Assembly: GCA_002238925.1 (NCBI GenBank)
Contig: MPNH01000002.1
Location: 1-64,000, forward strand
Direction of reading: 5' to 3'
Length of the DNA stretch: 64,000 bases
Origin: Spirochaetaceae bacterium bin103
GTDB lineage: Bacteria > Spirochaetota > Spirochaetia > SZUA-6 > Bin103
The notes beneath the pieces are model-generated. The model was not told the DNA's origin and searched no databases. It worked only from the letters and a program-made list of their open reading frames with translations. Made by a program: the position numbers and the translations under genes. The first letter of the stretch is position 1. The number at the start of each line of letters is the position of its first letter. Positions 34,641 to 45,523 of the stretch are shown piece by piece.

Positions 34641-36564
34641 CTACTCCTGGATGAACCACTGGTCCGGCATCAGCGGAATGTGGTCGGCGTTGTCGATCAC
34701 GATCTCGTCCGCCGTCGGCACGTTTTGCAGCCGGTTGTGCACGATCACCATCAGCGGCACGTCGTGTGCGGCCCAGATGCCGAGGTTGTTCTCGGCGCGC
34801 AGGCGCTGGTGCTCCTTCATCAGCATGCTCACCTTGTCGGCATCCACCGTGGTGATGATCTGGTCGGTCAGGTCCCAGATCTTCTGCAGGTCGTCGGGCG
34901 GATCCTCGACGAACAGCGGGCTCTGGTAGCCGGGCATGATCGGCCCCTCGTTGAGGCGGAACTGCGGGAACAGCAAGTCGGTGGTGCCGAACGTCACGGC
35001 GTGGAACTGCAGATCGCGGATGCCGCTGAACATCAGGCTGCGGGTCTGCAGGTGCAGCCGCGCGTCGATGCCCACCGCCTTCCAGTCTGCCACCACCATC
35101 TCGGCCAAGTTGACGTGCGCGGTGATCTCGGAAGCCGCGCCGAGCAGGAAGGTGACGTTGCCGCCGTCTTCGTACTGCAGCATGCCGTCGCCGCTCTGGT
35201 CCTTCAGGCCCAGCTCGCCGAGCAGTTGGCGCGCCTTGTCGGGGTCGTATTCGGCGTTGATCTGCGCGATGGTCGCCATTTCGCCGTCCCAAGTAGGGAG
35301 AGGCGGTGCTGATACCGAGGTTGGCCTCCTTGGCGAGCCCCAGGAACAGCAGGTCGTTGATCGCCTCGCGGTTCAGCGCGACGCTCAGCGCGTTGCGGAA
35401 CTTGACCGTGCGCAACAGCTCGCGCAGTTGGCCGTAGTCCTCGTCCTTGAGGTCGTAGTTCAGCCAGATCTCGTTGCCGGTGGTGAAATTGTCGCCGATG
35501 CCGACGCGCAGCTCATAGTTGCCGTCGGCCTCGCTGGCCTTCAGCATCGGGAGGTTCTCGAGCACCTGGAAGTTGCGCTCCGCCAGGTCCACCTCGCCAG
35601 CGATGCCCCTCAGGATGGCCGCCTCCTGGTCGGCGAGCATCTGGAAGCGCATCTTGTCGATGTAGGGAAGCTGGTTGCCGGCCGTATCCACCTTCCAGTA
35701 GTAGGGGTTGCGCTCCATCACGGCCTCTTCGGCCGGGTTGTACTTGGTCAGCTTGTAGGCGGTGTGGGTGGGGATATTGGTGTTGACCGGGCCGTACTCG
35801 CTCTGGAAGTCCTCCCAGGTCTTGCCGCTGGTGTGGTCCGGGTGGAACTGCTTGAAGTAGTGCGACGGGGCGAGCAGCGCGCCGTACTCGGAGCGGGTGG
35901 CGCCGTACAGCACGTTCAGGAACCACGGGTTGGGGCCGGCGAACTCGAAGCGGATGGTGTGGTCGTCGATCTGTATCACCTCCATCGTCTCGCCGTTCAC
36001 CTTGTAACGGGCCGGCACCGTGGGCTGGAAGCCCTCGTTCATCTGCACCTCGTTCCACATGAACATGATGTCGTGGACACCGAGCGGTTCGCCGTCCGAC
36101 CACTTGACGCCTTCGCGCAGCACCACCGTGATGCCGGCCGCGTCGTCATCCCACTCCCAGCTCTTGGCGATACCGGGGCCCCAGCCGTCCAGGCCGTTGG
36201 GGGTGATGGTGCCCAGGTCAATATAGCTGCGCGAGATCAGACCGCCGTACAGGCCGGTCTTGTACAGCACCCACTTGTCGGCGTCGCCGAGCTGGAAGCC
36301 GCGGAAGGTGCCGCCGTAGGTGCCGATGCGGTCCACCACGTCCTGAACCAGCGGTTCGGCCGGCAGCCGCTCGTCGACCGGTGGCAGGTCGCCGCTGGCC
36401 ACCATGGCGGCAAGCACCGGCGACTCTGAGTAGCCACCCATCTCGGTGGACTCCATTACGGCTGCGCTTGACGACTCCTCGGCGGTGCTGCCGGCGAAGC
36501 CGACGCCGGCAAGTGCCGGTAGCAGGAGCAGCGTCAGTATCCAGGTCAATGCTATTCTTCGCAT
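34641..36564 (-). pseudogene. ABC importer C, family-5 solute-binding protein (frameshifted)
   Basis: Binding protein of about 640 aa split by one frameshift. The first part runs from ATG 36564 (strong AGGAGG upstream): signal peptide ending AGVGFA-GST, then ESPVLAAMVASGDLPPV, VDRIGTYGG, GVKWSDGEPLGV and NPYYWKVDTAGNQLPY, up to STASPYLG. The second part continues from EMATIAQINAEYDPDKA in another frame to the family C-terminus HIPLMPDQWFIQE at 34641. Removing one base from the GGG (plus-strand CCC at 35288-35290) restores YLDGEMATI. Everything else is intact, so a sequencing or assembly indel, or a very recent mutation, is likely. It heads the importer C operon. Confidence 0.88.
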
Positions 36565-36808
36565 TGGAACCTCCTGTTCGTTTGCCGGACGGCAGCGCGC
36601 ACCAAGGGTGCGCCGTACCTGCCGTGCGGCGAAACCGAAAGTGTGCTCAGCGGGACGACCACGTGCGCCGGTGTGCGGTCTCCGGCGTCACGGAGCGGCC
36701 GTGCCTGCCTGATTCCGCCATTACAAGCCGTCCGTGCCCGGCGGTCAAGCACGCGTGTACAAGTCTGTGCAAGTCGCTCCTGGCGAGGTGCTCTGCTATG
36801 GTAGAGCG

Positions 36809-38239
36809 ATGATGGTGGAGCGTGCGCTGTTGTTCTTCGACGACCAGTACCTGGACCGCCGCGACAACCTGGACCGGCGCCTCGGGCAGCCGGTGCCGGT
36901 GCCGGAGGGCAGTTGGCGCGACCCCGACCTGGACCCCTCCTGGGGATACCCCAGCGTGTTCTTCGATGGCGAGTCGGGACGCTGGCGCTGTCTGTACCAG
37001 GCGCAGCTCACGCGCAGTTTCGTGCCCGAGGGCGGGCGCCTGCGCCACCTGGCACTGGCGGTGGAGAGCGAAGACGGCGTGCACTGGCGCGCCCCCGACC
37101 TGACCGAGGCGGTGCCGATGGCGGGCCGCGTGCGCCCGCACCAAGTGCTGCCGCTGGCCGGCTTCGGCGAGTGGGGTCCGTGCTTCCACGACGCGCGCGC
37201 CGACGACCCCGCCGAGCGCCTGAAGGCGTTCGTCAGCTTCCGCGATCCGGACGGCACCAGCGCGCCGCTGTACGTGTCCGCCGACGGCCTCTCGTGGCGC
37301 CTGCTGCCGGGCCGGAGCTGGCACCCCACCGGCATCGACCCGGCGGTGTCCGGGTTCTGGAACCCGGGGCGCGGCAGCTACGTGATCGCCGCCCGCCCGA
37401 GCTGGGGCGACCGCCGCATCGCCGTGTACGAGACGCGCGACTGGCGCACCTTCTCGGCGCCGGAGGTGGCGATGCGCCCCGACGGCGAGGACACGCCGGC
37501 GGCGCAGGTGTACGGCATGCCGGTGTTCCCGTACGCCCACCTGTTCATCGGCTTCCTGTGGATCTACCACACCACGCCGGTGGTGGGCGGCAGCAAATTC
37601 ATCGGCGGCAAGGTGGACTGCCAGCTCGCCTACAGCTACAACGGCTGGCACTTCCAGCGCTGCGAACGCGTGCCCATCCTCCCGAACTCCGCACCCGGCG
37701 AACCCGGCTACGGCTGCATCTACCCCTCCAGCCTGGTGGTCACCGACGACGCAATCCGCATCTACTCCAGTTCCTCCGAGGGCGAACACGCGCAGCGGCT
37801 GTCGGAGCCGGAGCTGGGCGAGGGCTGCCTGCTGCTGCACGAGTTGCGCCTGGACGGCTTCGTATACCTGGAGCCGCCCGGCGGCCCCGGATCGCTGACC
37901 ACGCGCCCGCTGCACCTGCGCGGCGACCGCCTCGCCATCAACGTGCAGGCGCCGCAGGGCCGGCTGCGGGTGCAGGTCACCGGCCCCGACTCCCGCCCGC
38001 TGGACGGCTACACCTACGACGACTGCGCCGCCTTCACCGGCGACGCGCACGCCTGGGAGCCGGTGTGGAGCGGCGGCCGCACCATCGGCGCCCTCACCGG
38101 CCAGGTGATCCGCCTGGACGTGGAACTGTTCAACGGCCGCCTGTACGCCCTGCGCGGCGACCTGCACCCCACCTCGCCCGCCGGCTTGCGCGCCTGGACG
38201 GAGACCGGCACATCCCCCGACACCTTGCAGGAAGCGTAG
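36809..38239 (+). CDS. Five-bladed-propeller glycosidase-like protein (GH43/GH32-like)
   Basis: 476 aa without signal peptide. Repeated blade-type segments are seen: GYPSVFFDGESGRWRCLYQA, ALAVESEDGVHW, PLYVSADGLSWRLL, QLAYSYNGWHFQR. The C-terminal ~100 residues (LTTRPLHLRGDRLAINVQAP) form a beta-sandwich of the type trailing GH32-like enzymes. I see no WMNDPNG-type catalytic motif, so it could be a phosphorylase, hydrolase or binding protein of the GH43/62/32/68/130 group. ATG at 36809 is immediately followed by another ATG. It diverges from the importer C binding protein across 244 bases. Confidence 0.75.
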   Translation: MMVERALLFFDDQYLDRRDNLDRRLGQPVPVPEGSWRDPDLDPSWGYPSVFFDGESGRWRCLYQAQLTRSFVPEGGRLRHLALAVESEDGVHWRAPDLTEAVPMAGRVRPHQVLPLAGFGEWGPCFHDARADDPAERLKAFVSFRDPDGTSAPLYVSADGLSWRLLPGRSWHPTGIDPAVSGFWNPGRGSYVIAARPSWGDRRIAVYETRDWRTFSAPEVAMRPDGEDTPAAQVYGMPVFPYAHLFIGFLWIYHTTPVVGGSKFIGGKVDCQLAYSYNGWHFQRCERVPILPNSAPGEPGYGCIYPSSLVVTDDAIRIYSSSSEGEHAQRLSEPELGEGCLLLHELRLDGFVYLEPPGGPGSLTTRPLHLRGDRLAINVQAPQGRLRVQVTGPDSRPLDGYTYDDCAAFTGDAHAWEPVWSGGRTIGALTGQVIRLDVELFNGRLYALRGDLHPTSPAGLRAWTETGTSPDTLQEA

Positions 38240-38251
38240 CGGCGGCGCCCG

Positions 38252-39369
38252 TCAGCCGGTGGCGGGTACCTCTACGCCGCGCAGGTCGAGGTCGGCGGCG
38301 AAGTGGCAGGCGACCCACTGCTCGCCGCCGGCGCGGTGCAGTTCAGGAACCTCGGTGTTGCAGCGCGGCATGCGGTCCGCCTGCGGGGCGTAGGAGCAGC
38401 GGGTGTGGAACCGGCAGCCGCTCGGCGGGTTGGCCGGCGACGGCACGCCGCCCTCCAGGATGATGCGCTTGCGCTGCACGTCGGGGTCGGGCACCTGCAC
38501 CGCCGACAGCAGCGCCTCGGTGTAGGGATGGCGCGGGTTGCGGTACAGGTCCTCGCCGCGCGCCAGTTCCACGAGCCGGCCCAGGTACATCACCGCCACC
38601 CAGTCGCTGATGTGCTCCACCACCGACAGGTCGTGGGCAATGAACACGTAGGTCAGCCCCAGCTCCACCTGCAGATCCTCCAGCAGGTTGAGCACCTGGC
38701 CCTGAATCGACACGTCCAGCGCCGACACCGGCTCGTCGGCGATCACCAGCTTCGGGTTCAGCGCCAGGGCACGTGCGATGCCGATGCGCTGCCGCTGGCC
38801 GGCCGAGAACTGGTGCGGGTAGCGGGCGCGCTGCTCGGGCCGCAGCCCGACCTGCCCCATCAGGGTCACCACCCGCTCCTCGATCTCCTCCTTCGAGCCG
38901 CCGACGCCGTGGATCAGGAACGGCTCGGTCAGAATCTGCTGCACCGTCATGCGCGGATTCAGTGACGAGTTGGGATCCTGGAAGATCATCTGCACTTCGC
39001 GGCGCACCCGCTTCAGGCGCTCGCGGTCCAGCGTCGTCAGGTCGACCATCGTTCCCTCGCCCGCCAGACCCTCGTCCGCCAGCCGTTCGCTGCGAAACAG
39101 CGCCTGGCCCGCCGTGGGCTCCTCCAGCCGCAGGATGGTGCGCCCCACGGTGGTCTTGCCGCAGCCGCTCTCCCCCACCAAGCCCAGCGTCTCGCCCTCG
39201 CGCACCGTGAACGAGACATCGTCCACCGCCTTCACCTCGCCCACCTTGCGGCGCAAGATGCCGCCCTCCACCGGGAAGTACTTCTTGAGGTTCCTGACCT
39301 CCAGCAACGGAGCGCCAACGGTGCGTGCTGCCGCGCCGCCCCCGGCGCCGCCCTCGGCGGGAGAGCCGA

Positions 39370-39373
<4 letters not shown>
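38252..39373 (-). CDS. Peptide-type ABC importer ATPase, DppF/OppF type
   Basis: 373 aa ATPase that powers import with its partner. Walker [13 protein letters not shown]-loop [11 protein letters not shown], signature [15 protein letters not shown], Walker [13 protein letters not shown] and H-loop AHDLSVV are all intact. The C-terminal oligopeptide-transporter cysteine cluster ([10 protein letters not shown] and the downstream C in MPRCN) is present. It overlaps the upstream ATPase by four bases (ATGA at 39370-39373). With its partner it is the only transporter ATPase pair in the window. Confidence 0.96.
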
Positions 39374-40422
<1,049 letters not shown>

Positions 40423-40433
40423 CGCGATACGTT

Positions 40434-42077
40434 CTACCCCTGGCCTACGGTGTCGGTGGCGGCGGTGAAGCCGGGGCCGCCGGCGGCCACGTAGCCGTGG
40501 CTGGCGCCGGAGCGGTCGGGGCTGACCCAGAACGAGTACAGCGCCGCGTCGCGCAGGTGGAAACGCAGCCGCACCGGGCGGCCGGCGACCTTCTCCAGGG
40601 TACCGCCGTTGCCCCAGGTCACCGCCTGCTGGGTGGCGTCGCCGGTCACCGGCGCGCAGTGCTCGCGGCCCAGGCGCTCGATTGCATTGCCGGCCTCGTC
40701 CAGCACCTCGGCGCGCAGTTCGCCGCCGGCCGCGGCCGCGTTCACGAACAGGTGGCTGCCGCTGAAGCGTAGCGGGCGGGTGGTCAGTACGCCGCCCTCG
40801 GCGCCGGCGTTGTGCGACACGAAGCCGTCGCGGCGCAGGGTGGCCAAGCCAGTGTTGCCGCCGGCGTACATGTGCGTGCCGTACTTCGGCGACACCCCGG
40901 AGAAGGCGCCGAAGTAGATGTGCAGCTTGTCGCCGACGATCAGGCAGCAGCCGCCGCAGGAGTGGATGTAGTCGCAGTTCCAGTCGCGCAGCCGGTGGGT
41001 GCCGGCCACGATCGGGGAGCGGTCGCGGCGGTCGAAGTGGAAGCCGTCGCGGCTGTAGCCAACCAGCAGCTCGGTGATCTTCGGGAAGCCCCCCTCGTCG
41101 CAGATCTCGTTGGGCGGTCCGCGGTGGATCATGAAGAAGCCCAGCATCAGGCTCTCGTAGCCCACCGCGTCGATGTTGTAGAGCTGCGTCTGGTGGCCGT
41201 GCTCCGGGGACGGCGGGTCGAGGTCGTCGGCGCCGGACCAGTGGGCGATCTCTTCCCGCTCCCAGGCGGCGCCGGCGAACAGGTCTTCGTGCTCCCGGTA
41301 GCCGCGCAGCCGCCCTACCTTCGGCTCGCTGGTGCGCACGCTGTACACCCAGCGCTTCCGGAACGGGTTGTAGAAGATGGTCGTGTTGTCGCCGCCCGCG
41401 CCGGTGGCGGCGCGCTCGGTCCAGTGGATGCCGTCGGGCGATGCGTACACGTGGCCGCCGGTCCACTCGTTGGTGGTGTGCGGGCCGCCCAACTCGCCGT
41501 AGCGGTACCCGCCGCCGCGCTCGCGGTGGTAGGCAAACATCTTGAAGCGCTCGTCGGCGCGCTCGGTCTCCAGGTCGAGCCACACCCCGACCCCGTCGCG
41601 CTGAAATCGCGGGCGCAGCGGCAGCACGCGGTTGGTGCCGGGCTCCACGTCCAGGTTGGGGCGCTCCCAGTTGATCCCGTCGCGGCTGGTGGCCAGCGCC
41701 GTGCCGTCGAACCAGCCGGCGTGGTACCACAGCTTGAACAGGCCGTCGGCCGGGTCGTAGAAGGCGCCGTCCTTGAACGGGCATGCCACCGGACACATGC
41801 CGAAGTTCATCTCCAGCGGCGTCTCCGGGACCAGCACCGGGTTCGCCTCGTGCAGTTCCGGGGTGTGGAACACCCGCTGCAGCGTACTGTCGGCGATCAG
41901 GAACTCGTCCACCAGGAGTTGCCGCCCCACGTCGATCGGAATCACCGCGGGCGGCCGCTCCAGCCAGGGTACCGGCCCCGGCTCTCGTGACGTGCGCGGC
42001 AGCCCGCGCGGCGGCCACTCGGCCGGCTCCTCGATCCCGCAGTAGCTCACGCCCCTGTTGTAGCTCACGGCGCTCAT
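40434..42077 (-). CDS. Beta-propeller glycosidase-like protein (GH43/GH32-like)
   Basis: 547 aa, no signal peptide, related in design to the protein at 36809-38239. Blade segments include PADGLFKLWYHAGWFDG, ALATSRDGINWERP, HVYASPDGIHWTER and VGYSRDGFHFDRRDR; the C-terminal beta-sandwich starts LTTRPLRFSGSHLFVNA. IDVGRQLLVDEFLI near residue 50 is a block seen at the start of this family. Substrate unknown. It is the first gene of an operon with the two transporter ATPases, so it probably processes an imported glycoside. Confidence 0.78.
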   Translation of the reverse strand: MSAVSYNRGVSYCGIEEPAEWPPRGLPRTSREPGPVPWLERPPAVIPIDVGRQLLVDEFLIADSTLQRVFHTPELHEANPVLVPETPLEMNFGMCPVACPFKDGAFYDPADGLFKLWYHAGWFDGTALATSRDGINWERPNLDVEPGTNRVLPLRPRFQRDGVGVWLDLETERADERFKMFAYHRERGGGYRYGELGGPHTTNEWTGGHVYASPDGIHWTERAATGAGGDNTTIFYNPFRKRWVYSVRTSEPKVGRLRGYREHEDLFAGAAWEREEIAHWSGADDLDPPSPEHGHQTQLYNIDAVGYESLMLGFFMIHRGPPNEICDEGGFPKITELLVGYSRDGFHFDRRDRSPIVAGTHRLRDWNCDYIHSCGGCCLIVGDKLHIYFGAFSGVSPKYGTHMYAGGNTGLATLRRDGFVSHNAGAEGGVLTTRPLRFSGSHLFVNAAAAGGELRAEVLDEAGNAIERLGREHCAPVTGDATQQAVTWGNGGTLEKVAGRPVRLRFHLRDAALYSFWVSPDRSGASHGYVAAGGPGFTAATDTVGQG

Positions 42078-42105
42078 CCTACATCGGCCGCCGCTACATG
42101 GTAAG

Positions 42106-42118
42106 TTCGTCGAACGAA
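42106..42118. promoter_or_regulatory. Inverted repeat in divergent promoter (possible operator)
   Basis: TTCGT (42106-42110) and ACGAA (42114-42118) form a perfect inverted repeat around CGA, within the 59 bases separating two divergent glycosidase-like genes and just upstream of the GGAGGGGG ribosome-binding site of the plus-strand gene. A regulator there could control both; chance occurrence is possible. Confidence 0.3.
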
Positions 42119-42136
42119 GAGGTACGGAGGGGGCAC

Positions 42137-43795
42137 ATGGAAAAGAGCTTCACCATTACAGACGAATACCTGGTGCTGCCCGTGCGCAACGGCGGCGATG
42201 AGGACGATGAGTGCCGGCTCCGGCTCGTTGTCGACGGCCGTACCATTCTGGACTACGGCATCCGCTTCGCGACCGGTCCCGGCGACGTGGACTGGTACGC
42301 GTTCTTCTCGCTCGCCCGCTTCCGCGGCAAGCAGGCCCGGATGTCTGCCGACAACATCACCGAACGAGGCTTCGAGCTGGTCCGGCAGGCCGACGCCATT
42401 CCCGGCGCCGACACCTTCTACACCGAGCGCCTGCGCCCCCAGTTCCACTTCACCTCGCGCACCGGTTGGCTGAACGATCCCAACGGCCTGATCTGGTACC
42501 GCGGCGAATACCACCTGTTCTACCAGCACAACCCTACCGCCCTGCCGTGGGGCAACATGACCTGGGGGCACGCCGTCAGCCGCGACCTCGTGCACTGGAG
42601 CGAGCAGCCCAAGGCGCTGTTTCCCGATGCGGCCACCGGCACCTGCTTCTCGGGCGCGGCGTTCATCGACCACCGCAACCAGCTCGGCCGCAAGAGCGGC
42701 GCCGAGGACGTGATCGTCGCCTTCTACCTGCGCACAAAGATCGGCCTGTGCCTGGCCTACTCCAACGACCGCGGCCGCACCTTCACCGACTTCGAGCACA
42801 ACCCGGTGCTCAACCACGACGGCGCCCGCATCGACACCCCGAGGCCGTTCTGGCACGGGCCGACCGGCCGGTGGGTCGCCCCCACTTACGACTTCTTCAC
42901 CAATGGCCGCGGCCAACTGCGCCGCTGCGTCGGCTTCTACAGCTCCGACAACCTCACCGACTGGCGCTTCGAGAGCCGCGTCGAGCAGGACGGCTGGGGC
43001 GATGAGCTGTGCGGCTGCGTCGACTTCTTCCAACTGCCGCTGGACGGCGATTCCGAGCGCCTGATGTGGGTGATGATCCTGATCGACGGCAGCTACATCG
43101 TGGGCGAATTCGACGGCAGTACGTTCCTTACGCTGGCCGGCAAGCCGGCGACGACCGACGACCGCATCCGGTCGCTGGTAATCCAGGGCGACTACTACGC
43201 CACCATGACCTGGCACAACATGCCCGGCCTGCGCCACGTCCAGATCACCTGGATGAGATCGCGCGGATTCTATCCCGGCATGCCGTTCAACCAGCAGATG
43301 ACCGCCCCGTCCGAGCTCTCCCTGCACTCCACCGGGGAAGGCCCGCGGCTGCGCATGCTGCCGATTGCCGAGCTCGCAGCGCTGCGCACCCGCAGCCACG
43401 AATGGACCGACCTGGCGCTCCACGCGACGGACAACCCGCTGGCCGCCATCAGCGCCGACCTGCTCGACCTGGAAGCCGAGTTGCAGGTTGCCGCCGGCAC
43501 CGTCACCTGCCTGCAGATGCGCGGATTCAGCATTACCTACGACGCGGACCCCGAGTCACTCTGCTCCTGCGGCACCGAAGCCCGGCTGTCCCCGATCGAC
43601 GGCGTGGTACGGCTGCGGATCCTGCTCGACCGCGCCTCCATCGAGGTCTACGCCAACGACGGCCGCGTCTACATCCCCCGCGTCATCTTCCCGGAACACG
43701 CCCACCGCCCCATCAGCATCACCTGCACCGGCGGCACTACCACCGCAACCCGCCTCCGCGTTCACGAACTAGAGTCCAGCTGGTCAATCTGTTGA
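42137..43795 (+). CDS. GH32-like protein with altered catalytic residues
   Basis: 552 aa. The N-terminal ~95 residues are a beta-sandwich-like module, then a GH32 five-bladed propeller opens with TGWLNDPNGLIWY (nucleophile D114 present) and HLFYQHNP. The stabiliser motif RDP is not seen: the equivalent block is IDTPRPFWH (T234 or D233). The acid/base EC motif is replaced by LCGCVDFFQLP, with G293 where glutamate belongs. The C-terminal GH32 sandwich is normal (LLDRASIEVYANDGRVYI). It may not be an active fructosidase. ATG at 42137 follows GGAGGGGG. Divergent from the ATPase operon. Confidence 0.85.
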   Translation: MEKSFTITDEYLVLPVRNGGDEDDECRLRLVVDGRTILDYGIRFATGPGDVDWYAFFSLARFRGKQARMSADNITERGFELVRQADAIPGADTFYTERLRPQFHFTSRTGWLNDPNGLIWYRGEYHLFYQHNPTALPWGNMTWGHAVSRDLVHWSEQPKALFPDAATGTCFSGAAFIDHRNQLGRKSGAEDVIVAFYLRTKIGLCLAYSNDRGRTFTDFEHNPVLNHDGARIDTPRPFWHGPTGRWVAPTYDFFTNGRGQLRRCVGFYSSDNLTDWRFESRVEQDGWGDELCGCVDFFQLPLDGDSERLMWVMILIDGSYIVGEFDGSTFLTLAGKPATTDDRIRSLVIQGDYYATMTWHNMPGLRHVQITWMRSRGFYPGMPFNQQMTAPSELSLHSTGEGPRLRMLPIAELAALRTRSHEWTDLALHATDNPLAAISADLLDLEAELQVAAGTVTCLQMRGFSITYDADPESLCSCGTEARLSPIDGVVRLRILLDRASIEVYANDGRVYIPRVIFPEHAHRPISITCTGGTTTATRLRVHELESSWSIC

Positions 43796-43935
43796 TTGGT
43801 CTCTACTCCTAACCTAACGAAGATATGGCCCCGGTCAGCATCGATACGGTATGGTTCTCTCGGTCCGAGTGCACTGAACAGCCGGCGGCTTCGTTACCAG
43901 CCGGTTGTACGGTAAGTAGGCATAGGAGGTTGATC

Positions 43936-44953
43936 GTGGAGATCGGCGACAAATGGTTGGAAAGCATCGCTCACGAGATGACGGCCGCGCATGAGACACA
44001 AACCGAACCAAAACCACAGCGCATTACTGTCCGCGGACTCCTACGCAAATACAATTACAGCAAACGCGGAACAGCCATAAGCCCGCACATCCGGAACAAG
44101 CTTGACGAGTTGAATCTGCGATCGTCACCCGACTTCGAGACTGCTTGGTTCGACGAGAGAATCACTATCTCACTGATCGGCGAGAACGTGGAGCAACAGC
44201 AACCAGATCCTACGCATCGGGTCTCAATACTGGACGCAGCTCATAGAACACCGGTTAGTGTATCCAGGGATGACCCAATAAGTGTCGCTACGACAAAAAT
44301 GCTGTTTCATGACTACTCTCAACTCCCGGTGATACAAGGTGCACACGACGTAAAGGGAATCATTAGTTGGAAGACGATCGGCGCTCGCTTGTCGTTACAT
44401 CGTCCGTGCAAACACGTCTATGAATGTATGGAGACAGCCAAGAAGGTCGCAAAAACAACTCCGCTGTTTGACGTGATTGGCACTGTCGCTGACTGCGGAT
44501 ATGTACTCGTTCAAGAAAGCGACTCGAACTCGACGATCTGTGGGATCGTGACAGCAAGTGATCTTTCAAACGAGTTTGCGAAATTGGCAGGACCGTTTCT
44601 ATTGTCCGGTCAGATAGAAGGTCATCTCCGCAATCTTGTTCATTGCAACTTCTCGGTTCAAGAGATTCAGACCGAGTGCACCCGGCCAGAAGGCAGTGAA
44701 CGGAAGACGCATCAACGGTGCGGCTGATCTCACTCTAGGCGACTACCATCGACTTCTAAGTAAACCAGAGCGATGGAAGGCCCTCAACCTGGACGTCGAC
44801 CGAGTTGAGTTCTTGAAACATCTTGAGGATGTCAGAGAGATTCGCAATAGTGTCATGCATTTCAGCCCAGAGGGACTCTCCGAAGTGGACCTACAGACTC
44901 TCAATGATGCAGCAAGATTCTTTGACTACTTGGTTCAGATGGGGGCTATATAG
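43936..44953 (+). pseudogene. CBS-domain/HEPN-like C-terminal protein, split by a frameshift
   Basis: The first frame (GTG 43936, with AGGAGG six bases upstream, to 44727, 263 aa) has an N-terminal DNA-binding-like segment (VRGLLRKYNYSKRG), then paired CBS-like segments (LFHDYSQLPVIQG, VKGIISWKTIG, YVLVQESDSN, CGIVTASDLS) and GPFLLSGQIEGHLRNLV. The continuation lies in a second frame ending at 44953: ADLTLGDYHRLL, then EFLKHLEDVREIRNSVMHF, which carries an R-x4-H HEPN-like motif (RNSVMH). A one-base change near 44700-44720 would join them into a ~340-aa CBS-HEPN protein. Base composition is lower in GC than the flanking genes. Confidence 0.72.
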
Positions 44954-45523
44954 TAGTCTTTATCCTCTTCTCTCCGGACTTATGTTGATGCTTATCGATC
45001 TGCGAGTGGCAGAATTCCTGATGTCCTATTTGACCCTCTTCCTGGAGGCTATTTTAACGATTGCAGGGACAACGCTAACTCGTACTCTCCCATCGCACTC
45101 AACCTAATCCGCAATTTTGGTTCTGCCGTTGCTCGACGGCAGCGCCACGCTGTAAGAGCACCTGTTCTCCACACTGGAGCCGGCCGGCGTGCCGCCCGAG
45201 TTGCGCGGCACCAGCCTCAGCTTCCACTACCGCGACGTGGTGGACTTTGATCCGTCGTCGCCAGCCACGGCTCGCGGCGATGATCATCAAGCCCGTGTCG
45301 CATCCGATCGCCGTCAACTAACCGGCTTCCTGGAGCGCTGGCGGTGCTACTCAAGGTGCGACGCCTCGCCCGTTCGGCGCAATGCGCGCAAATCGGATGC
45401 CGCTACGGTCCAACGACGCTGCGGCACCTCGGCGTGCCAGGGCGTACCGCTGCTGCGCGACGGAGACCGTCCGACCTGTGTCCCAGCTAACCATCACAAC
45501 GTGAATGATCTAATCGTTGTTTC
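44954..45523. other. Gene-free gap with probable decayed coding fragment
   Basis: About 570 bases without an intact gene. The first ~150 bases are AT-richer and continue the composition of the broken CBS gene. From about 45120 the DNA turns GC-rich and reads in one plus frame as LPLLDGSATL, a stop, then EHLFSTLEPAGVPPEL and SLSFHYRDVVDF, before losing frame near 45280. It looks like debris of a chromosomal gene; I cannot name the family. Confidence 0.4.

Noticed and set aside
45120..45480. Plus-strand fragments containing SLSFHYRDVVDF
   Set aside because: Looks like decayed coding DNA but has stops and frame changes and no identifiable family, so no gene is called.
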